From Christensenella sp. UBA1214 (lineage in GTDB: Bacteria; Bacillota; Clostridia; Christensenellales; CAG-138): a stretch of 25,770 bases of DNA. Numbering within the stretch: the stretch's first letter is position 1; the number at the start of each line of letters is the position of its first letter. The stretch is taken from contig DBXK01000052.1 of NCBI GenBank assembly GCA_002309375.1, positions 1,236 through 27,005 of the forward strand, read 5' to 3'. A model generated the notes under the pieces. It saw only the letters and a list, made by a program, of their open reading frames with translations, ran no database searches and was not told the DNA's origin. This document shows positions 21,884 to 25,770 of this stretch, in pieces. Both the position numbers and the translations under genes were made by a program.

Positions 21884-21913
21884 TTGACAGCAGCGGTTGG
21901 GGCATATTATAAT
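21884..21913 (+). promoter_or_regulatory. Promoter of the DUF3089 gene, flanked by an inverted repeat
   Basis: A perfect TTGACA (21884-21889) and a perfect TATAAT (21908-21913) are 18 bp apart. The -35 is part of TTGACAGC, whose exact inverse, GCTGTCAA, lies at 21920-21927 at the predicted transcript start. The dyad may be an operator. Confidence 0.7.
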
Positions 21914-21958
21914 AACGTCGCTGTCAAATTAGACCTATCCGCCCCGGAGGAACAGAAA

Positions 21959-23065
21959 ATGAGAAAAACCGTCTTACTGCTTGCTTTTATAATGCTGCTC
22001 GCGTTCGCCCTGCCCGTTTTCGCAGAACCCGACGATAGCGTGCCGGCTTTTGCCGGGCCGCTCGATTATTCCGACGCTGCCAACTGGGCGTATTTCAGCG
22101 AGGGCGGGGACAAGCCCGCGGATCTTTTCATCGTTTGTCCGACGGTGGATACGAGAAGCTACGCTAACTCCGAGGACCTCAACGATAAGCTCAAGGGCCG
22201 GTTCTTGAGTGCGCTCGACGCAGAGAAGGGCATTTATGCGGACGCCTGCCGTTTGTATTCGCCCTACTACCGCCAGATGTCCATAAACGCGTACACGCTC
22301 GGCGCGGAGGATTTCGACAAGGCGATGAAGAACGCGTATCTCGACGTCTCCGCCGCGTTCGCGTATTATCTCGACAATGAGAACGACGGCCGCCCGATCG
22401 TGCTCGCGGGCTTTTCGCAGGGTGCGCAGATGTGCATCGAGCTTCTGAAGGAATACTTCGGGAGTACCGCCGAGGGAAGGAAGCTTTCTGACCGGCTCGT
22501 CGCCGTCTACGCGATCGGCTGGAGGATCACGGACGAGGATATAAAGGAGTACCCCCAGATCGTCCCCGCGAAAGGCGGGAGCGACATCGGCTCCGTCATC
22601 TGCTATGAGTGTGAGGACGGCACCGTGACCGGCTCGATAATCATCCCCGAGGGCGTGAAGACGTATTCCATCAATCCCCTGAACTGGATGACCGACGGGA
22701 CCGCTGCCGACAGCTCGCTCAATAAAGGCGCTGTCTTCTCCGGGGAGGAAGGACCCATCCCCGGCTTCTGCGGGGCTTATATCGACGAGGCGCGCGGCTC
22801 GCTCATCGTGCCGGGCGTCAGCACGGAGGATTATCCCAAGGTGCTCGACGTGTTCCCGGACGGCTGCTTCCATCTTTACGACAACATGTTCTTCTATACA
22901 AATCTCAAAGAAAACGTATCGCTGCGCGTGAACGCCTTTTTGGAAGCCCGGCAGCAGGTGCACCGCAATACCGTTTGGTGGATCGTCGGCGCAGCGGCCG
23001 CCGCGCTCGTGCTGTGCGCGGGAGGCGCACTGCTTATCCGCAGGAAAAAGAACGTCAGCGCCTGA
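21959..23065 (+). CDS. Membrane-anchored DUF3089 alpha/beta-hydrolase
   Basis: This 368-residue protein has a cleavable signal peptide (MRKTVLLLAFIMLLAFALPVFA) and an alpha/beta-hydrolase-like domain of the DUF3089 family: NWAYFSEGG, DLFIVCPTVDT, RLYSPYYRQMS, and the nucleophile elbow GFSQGAQMCIELL, with Ser as the predicted catalytic residue. A C-terminal helix (WWIVGAAAAALVLCAGGALLI) followed by RRKK tethers it to the membrane with the hydrolase outside. DUF3089 proteins are lipase/esterase-like, and the substrate is unknown. The start was set at the ATG after GGAGGAACAGAAA; the longer open frame covers the promoter. It is transcribed divergently from the lipoprotein cluster. Confidence 0.88.
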   Translation: MRKTVLLLAFIMLLAFALPVFAEPDDSVPAFAGPLDYSDAANWAYFSEGGDKPADLFIVCPTVDTRSYANSEDLNDKLKGRFLSALDAEKGIYADACRLYSPYYRQMSINAYTLGAEDFDKAMKNAYLDVSAAFAYYLDNENDGRPIVLAGFSQGAQMCIELLKEYFGSTAEGRKLSDRLVAVYAIGWRITDEDIKEYPQIVPAKGGSDIGSVICYECEDGTVTGSIIIPEGVKTYSINPLNWMTDGTAADSSLNKGAVFSGEEGPIPGFCGAYIDEARGSLIVPGVSTEDYPKVLDVFPDGCFHLYDNMFFYTNLKENVSLRVNAFLEARQQVHRNTVWWIVGAAAAALVLCAGGALLIRRKKNVSA

Positions 23066-23087
23066 AGCAGCACCGATCAAAACACAT

Positions 23088-23123
23088 CTGCCCCCGAACT
23101 GTTTGCGGGGGCAGTTGTATTTT
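23088..23123. terminator. Bidirectional terminator between DUF3089 and DUF3592 genes
   Basis: A perfect 9-bp stem (CTGCCCCCG with CGGGGGCAG) with a 9-nt loop is followed by TTGTATTTT on the + strand, and by ATGTGTTTT on the - strand. It separates two converging genes. Confidence 0.82.
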
Positions 23124-23128
23124 GACGA

Positions 23129-24145
23129 TTATTCGACTACGGTCTGCTCCGTCTCGGAGATGGCGAAGACGGTGAGGAACAGATTCTCAAGATCGGTCTC
23201 GTTCGTCCAGACACGGTAATAATACCGGCCGACGGGGATGTTGAGAGTATGCTCGGCGGCGTCCTCCTCGTGGATGTACTTGCCGCTGGTCTCGACGGTG
23301 GCCATAAACTGCCCGTTCCTGCCGATGGTATAGACCATGTTGGGGAACTTGCTGGTCAGGTTGGTCTGGATGCGGATGCCGCGGGAGTGCAGCACGTCCC
23401 AGATCTTCTCGCCGTCGAACTTGAAGGTGGATTTGGCGGAGAACAGCTCGTCGTTGAAGCTCTGGGTGAGGGTATGGCCGACCTCGTGATCGACCGATCT
23501 GCCCGTCCTGACGTCGGTGAAGGTGAACTGCCTTGCGCCGACGAGGGCGTTTTTCTCCATCTTGGCCTCGTAAACCACGTTGCGGGCGCCGTCCTCGACT
23601 ATGTAGCCGGGCCGCAGCATCTGGCCGTCGTAGCTGACGTAATACTCGGTGAGCCGGCTCTTGGGCAGGGGCTCGATATTCAGCGAGCCGCCCGCGGCCT
23701 TGATCTGCTCGTCAAGCTCCTTTGACTTTTTGAAGGCCTTTACTGCGGAAAGCACGCCGCCGACCAGCGCAAGCGCGCCGAGACCGATGGCGATCGGCCC
23801 GAATATGCCGGTCTTCGCGTTGGTGGTCTTTTGCGGATCCTCGGGATCGTAGAAGACCTTGATGTCGTCGCCGACGTTATAGGCCTTGCCGAGCCCGCCG
23901 AAGCTGCCCGTGTACTTTACGCCGTCTACTGTGTAATCGAAGTCGACGTCATAAACGGTCTGCTCATTTTCGCCGCTGTGGTCGATGTACTGTTCGACTC
24001 TGGTGACCTTGCCCACAGTTTCAACGTAATTATCCGTCTTGAAGCCGAGCATGATAATGCCGAAGATGATGAGGATGATGCCTGCGGGGATCAAAAACCT
24101 TGCGGGGCCGGTGTTTCGCATAAAGCGCGCGAATTTGTTCTCCAT
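23129..24145 (-). CDS. DUF3592-domain membrane protein with LURP-one-like C-terminal domain
   Basis: This 338-residue protein has one helix near residues 16-35 (FLIPAGIILIIFGIIMLGF), then a DUF3592 domain (GKVTRVEQYIDHSG, YDVDFDYTVDGVKYTG, VGDDIKVFYDPEDPQKT), a second helix (about 112-135) and a short charged coil. Its C-terminal part (about 165-330: LRPGYIVEDGARNVVYEAKM, ARQFTFTDVRTGRSVDHEVG, MVYTIGRNGQFMATVETSGK) has the repeated strand pattern of LURP-one-related/scramblase-like barrels, so a lipid- or membrane-binding role is possible but inferred. AAGGAGG precedes the start, and the gene lies 24 bp after the response regulator, so it belongs to the two-component operon. Confidence 0.8.
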   Translation of the reverse strand: MENKFARFMRNTGPARFLIPAGIILIIFGIIMLGFKTDNYVETVGKVTRVEQYIDHSGENEQTVYDVDFDYTVDGVKYTGSFGGLGKAYNVGDDIKVFYDPEDPQKTTNAKTGIFGPIAIGLGALALVGGVLSAVKAFKKSKELDEQIKAAGGSLNIEPLPKSRLTEYYVSYDGQMLRPGYIVEDGARNVVYEAKMEKNALVGARQFTFTDVRTGRSVDHEVGHTLTQSFNDELFSAKSTFKFDGEKIWDVLHSRGIRIQTNLTSKFPNMVYTIGRNGQFMATVETSGKYIHEEDAAEHTLNIPVGRYYYRVWTNETDLENLFLTVFAISETEQTVVE

Positions 24146-24169
24146 AATTAATAACCTCCTTATAGCGGT

Positions 24170-24988
24170 TTATTGTTTTCTGTTTTTCATCCTGTCCAGG
24201 AAAGCCTCGGTGAAGCTCGCCCAGGAATAGGCGTTCATGTATTCTCCGCGGTAGGAATTGACCGCCGCGGGGTCGCCGCCGAGGAAACGGTACATATCGC
24301 AGTCGAGTTTTTCGGGAACGATTCGCATCGTGCCGTTCTTAAGCTCGAATATCTCCTGCGCGCGGGCGGATTCCAGCGTCCTGCGGAGCGAGCGGATGAT
24401 AACGTCGAGCTGCTTCTGCAAGGAACGGTCGTAAGGCGTCTCCTCCCAGAGCACCGCCGCGGCCGCCGCCCGCGTGATCCCGCCGCCCTGGCGGTCGATG
24501 AGATAGGCGAGGAGCTCCTTTGACTTGGATCTGGGGAAGGGCAGCGGTTCGCCGTCCACAAAGAGATCGAATTCTCCGAAGGTGCGGGCGCTGATGCGCG
24601 AGCCGGGCCCGGGCAGCGCGTGCGGCTGTGCGCGAAGCCCTGCCGCGTGAGCGATCTCCTCGGCAAGGCGCTGCTTGTTCACGGGCTTCATAAGGTAGCC
24701 GGAGGCGTGCAGCCTGAACGCGTCCACCGCATACTCGGAATACCCGGTGAGGAAGATTATCGCGGTCATCGGGTCGATGGTGCGGATCCTTGCCGCAAGC
24801 TCCAGCCCGCTCATTTCGGGCATGTTGATATCGAGCAATGCGATATCCGCCGAATGCTCCTCCAGCCACGATAGGGCGTCGCCCGGCTTCGTGAAGCCCG
24901 TGACCTCCGGCGCCTCCGGCAGCTTTTCGCACAGCTCGACCGTCATGTTCAGTATGAGCGGTTCGTCGTCAATACAGATGATCCTCAT
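24170..24988 (-). CDS. Response regulator with receiver and SARP-type winged-helix output
   Basis: This 272-residue regulator has a complete receiver domain: Asp7, Asp8, phosphoacceptor Asp53 (LLDINMPEMSG), Thr81 (FLTGYSEYA) and Lys101 (GYLMKPV). A DNA-binding domain follows (about 130-215: TFGEFDLFVDGEPLPFPRSK, SKELLAYLIDRQGGGITRA, LQKQLDVIIRSLRRTL), then the start of a BTAD-like helical part (AVNSYRGEYMNAYSWASF). This is the receiver-SARP arrangement seen in Clostridia. The start was set at MRIICIDDEP, with AGAGG upstream, 88 codons inside the open frame. The kinase gene precedes it. Its promoter carries the same 11-bp direct repeat as the symporter promoter. Confidence 0.92.
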   Translation of the reverse strand: MRIICIDDEPLILNMTVELCEKLPEAPEVTGFTKPGDALSWLEEHSADIALLDINMPEMSGLELAARIRTIDPMTAIIFLTGYSEYAVDAFRLHASGYLMKPVNKQRLAEEIAHAAGLRAQPHALPGPGSRISARTFGEFDLFVDGEPLPFPRSKSKELLAYLIDRQGGGITRAAAAAVLWEETPYDRSLQKQLDVIIRSLRRTLESARAQEIFELKNGTMRIVPEKLDCDMYRFLGGDPAAVNSYRGEYMNAYSWASFTEAFLDRMKNRKQ

Positions 24989-25024
24989 GTTGCAGCCTCT
25001 TGCAGTCATTACAATTCTCAAAAC

Positions 25025-25060
25025 AGTATAAACATCATTGTCCAACAAATGTCCAACAAA
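25025..25060 (-). promoter_or_regulatory. Direct-repeat operator (site B) and promoter of the response regulator gene
   Basis: On the - strand two TTGGACA heptamers repeat with an 11-bp period (complement of 25039-25060), each preceded by TTTG. The -10 TATACT (complement of 25025-25030) starts exactly 8 bp after the second heptamer. The 22-bp unit differs from site A at one base. Transcription would start about 30 bp before the ATG. The arrangement suggests autoregulation. Confidence 0.75.
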
Positions 25061-25103
25061 GTCAGGGAGAAAACGGCTTTTTGCTTGATTTTTCGGAGAG
25101 CAG

Positions 25104-25143
25104 ATAAATAAACGCCCATCGCGGATCAAATCTACGGTGGGCG
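25104..25143 (-). terminator. Probable terminator or attenuator after the kinase gene
   Basis: On the - strand CGCCCA and TGGGCG pair across a central region, with CG/CG pairing continuing past one mismatch, followed by TTTATTTAT. It lies between the kinase stop and the regulator promoter, and could reduce read-through so that the regulator depends more on its own promoter. Confidence 0.45.
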
Positions 25144-25152
25144 CGATAACTT

Positions 25153-25770
25153 TTATGCAAGCGGTCCGGATCCTCCGTCCTCCGCGGGGATGCGGATCGT
25201 TATCTTCGTTCCGGCGTTTTCCGCGCTTTCGATCGTCATAGTCCCGCAGCACAGGCTCGCAAGCCTTTCACGGACGTTCCTGATGCCGATATGCGTCCCG
25301 TCCGCGTTTTCGGCGGCGGCCGCGTCGAAGCCCTTTCCGTTGTCGCTTATCACGATCTCATGGAAGCCCCCGGCTTTTTTCGACGAAACGCGGACGAGCC
25401 CGTTTTCTACGCTGCGCACGCCGTGGCGGATCGCGTTCTCAACGAGGGGCTGGACGGTCAGCGCGGGGATCATGAAGCCCGTATCCGGCGTATCGTATTC
25501 CATTCGGATCGACGGGAAGCGGATCATCTCTATCTCCGAATACACGCGCGTATGCTCGAGCTCCTTCTCAAACGGGATCAACTCCGGCCGGTCGAGCGAG
25601 TCGATGTTCTGCCGAAGATACGTTCCGAACTTTTCCGTTACGTCAAACGCCTTTTCGGAATCGGTCAGGCAGAGCGCCTGGATCGAAGAGAGCGTGTTGT
25701 AGAGGAAATGCGGCTGGATCTGGCTCATCATGATCTTGATCCGCTGCTGTGCCTTCAGGTCCTCCTCGTG
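25153..25770 (-). CDS. LytS/YesM-type sensor histidine kinase, C-terminal part (5' end outside window)
   Basis: The 205 visible residues hold the cytoplasmic kinase core of a membrane sensor: a coiled-coil lead (HEEDLKAQQRIKIMMS), the His_kinase phosphoacceptor block QIQPHFLYNTLSSIQAL, and a HATPase domain with N-box PLVENAIRHGV, G1 box DNGKGFD and G2 box GIRNVRERL. The frame remains open to the window edge, so the transmembrane sensor part lies outside. It is followed by the receiver-SARP regulator on the same strand and is its probable partner. The signal cannot be inferred from the part seen. Confidence 0.93.
   Translation of the reverse strand, partial: HEEDLKAQQRIKIMMSQIQPHFLYNTLSSIQALCLTDSEKAFDVTEKFGTYLRQNIDSLDRPELIPFEKELEHTRVYSEIEMIRFPSIRMEYDTPDTGFMIPALTVQPLVENAIRHGVRSVENGLVRVSSKKAGGFHEIVISDNGKGFDAAAAENADGTHIGIRNVRERLASLCCGTMTIESAENAGTKITIRIPAEDGGSGPLA

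Overview
The window looks like a chromosomal segment of a Gram-positive anaerobe of the Clostridia (Bacillota), probably a gut-type Oscillospiraceae or Christensenellales relative. Support for this: strong AGGAGG-type ribosome sites, consensus sigma-A promoters, a FeoB-associated Cys-rich membrane protein, a stand-alone PduL, several lipoproteins, a LytS-type kinase paired with a receiver-SARP regulator, and a TnpX/TnpW-type mobile element. The genus is an inference and was not tested. No tRNA, rRNA or CRISPR array was seen.

Layout. (1) 1-2417, + strand: the C-terminal part of FeoB (cut by the window edge), its small Cys-rich partner, and a YcaQ-like HTH_42 protein, the last two behind their own promoter. 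(2) 2490-5147, - strand: PduL, a GNAT acetyltransferase, an XRE-type membrane regulator broken by an in-frame amber codon, and a PAP2-family membrane protein. The last three form one operon with a clear promoter and a structured leader. (3) 5417-9753, + strand: a small lipoprotein, then a MacB-like ABC ATPase, an FtsX permease and an HMA metal-binding protein, behind a strong promoter that carries two near-identical 6-4-6 palindromes resembling metal-regulator operators. (4) 9986-10747, - strand: a SAM methyltransferase. (5) about 10.99-14.55 kb, - strand: a degenerate mobile element (large serine recombinase, TnpW, ParB-like protein, 5'-truncated VapE) bracketed by a 12-bp direct repeat. (6) 14.8-18.46 kb, + strand: a secreted CX5R phosphatase lipoprotein with an extra N-terminal domain, a flavodoxin-fold reductase, and an SLC1-type symporter with a cytoplasmic N-terminal domain that resembles a degenerate GHKL ATPase. 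(7) 18.6-21.8 kb, - strand: an L,D-transpeptidase-like lipoprotein, a transglutaminase-like lipoprotein, a GHKL-like regulator and a STAS protein. (8) 21.9-23.1 kb, + strand: a membrane-anchored DUF3089 hydrolase. (9) 23.1-25.77 kb, - strand: a DUF3592 membrane protein, the SARP-type response regulator and its LytS-like kinase (cut by the window edge).

The most notable link is regulatory. The symporter promoter (16697-16718) and the response-regulator promoter (25039-25060, - strand) share a 22-bp element matching at 21 of 22 positions. It is built of two TTGGACA-like heptamers 11 bp apart, just upstream of the -10, which is the binding geometry known for SARP/OmpR-type winged-helix activators. 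This suggests that the two-component system controls itself and the unusual symporter. A second theme is partner-switch-like protein regulation: the symporter's N-terminal domain and the GHKL-like protein next door appear related, and the latter is encoded with a STAS antagonist.
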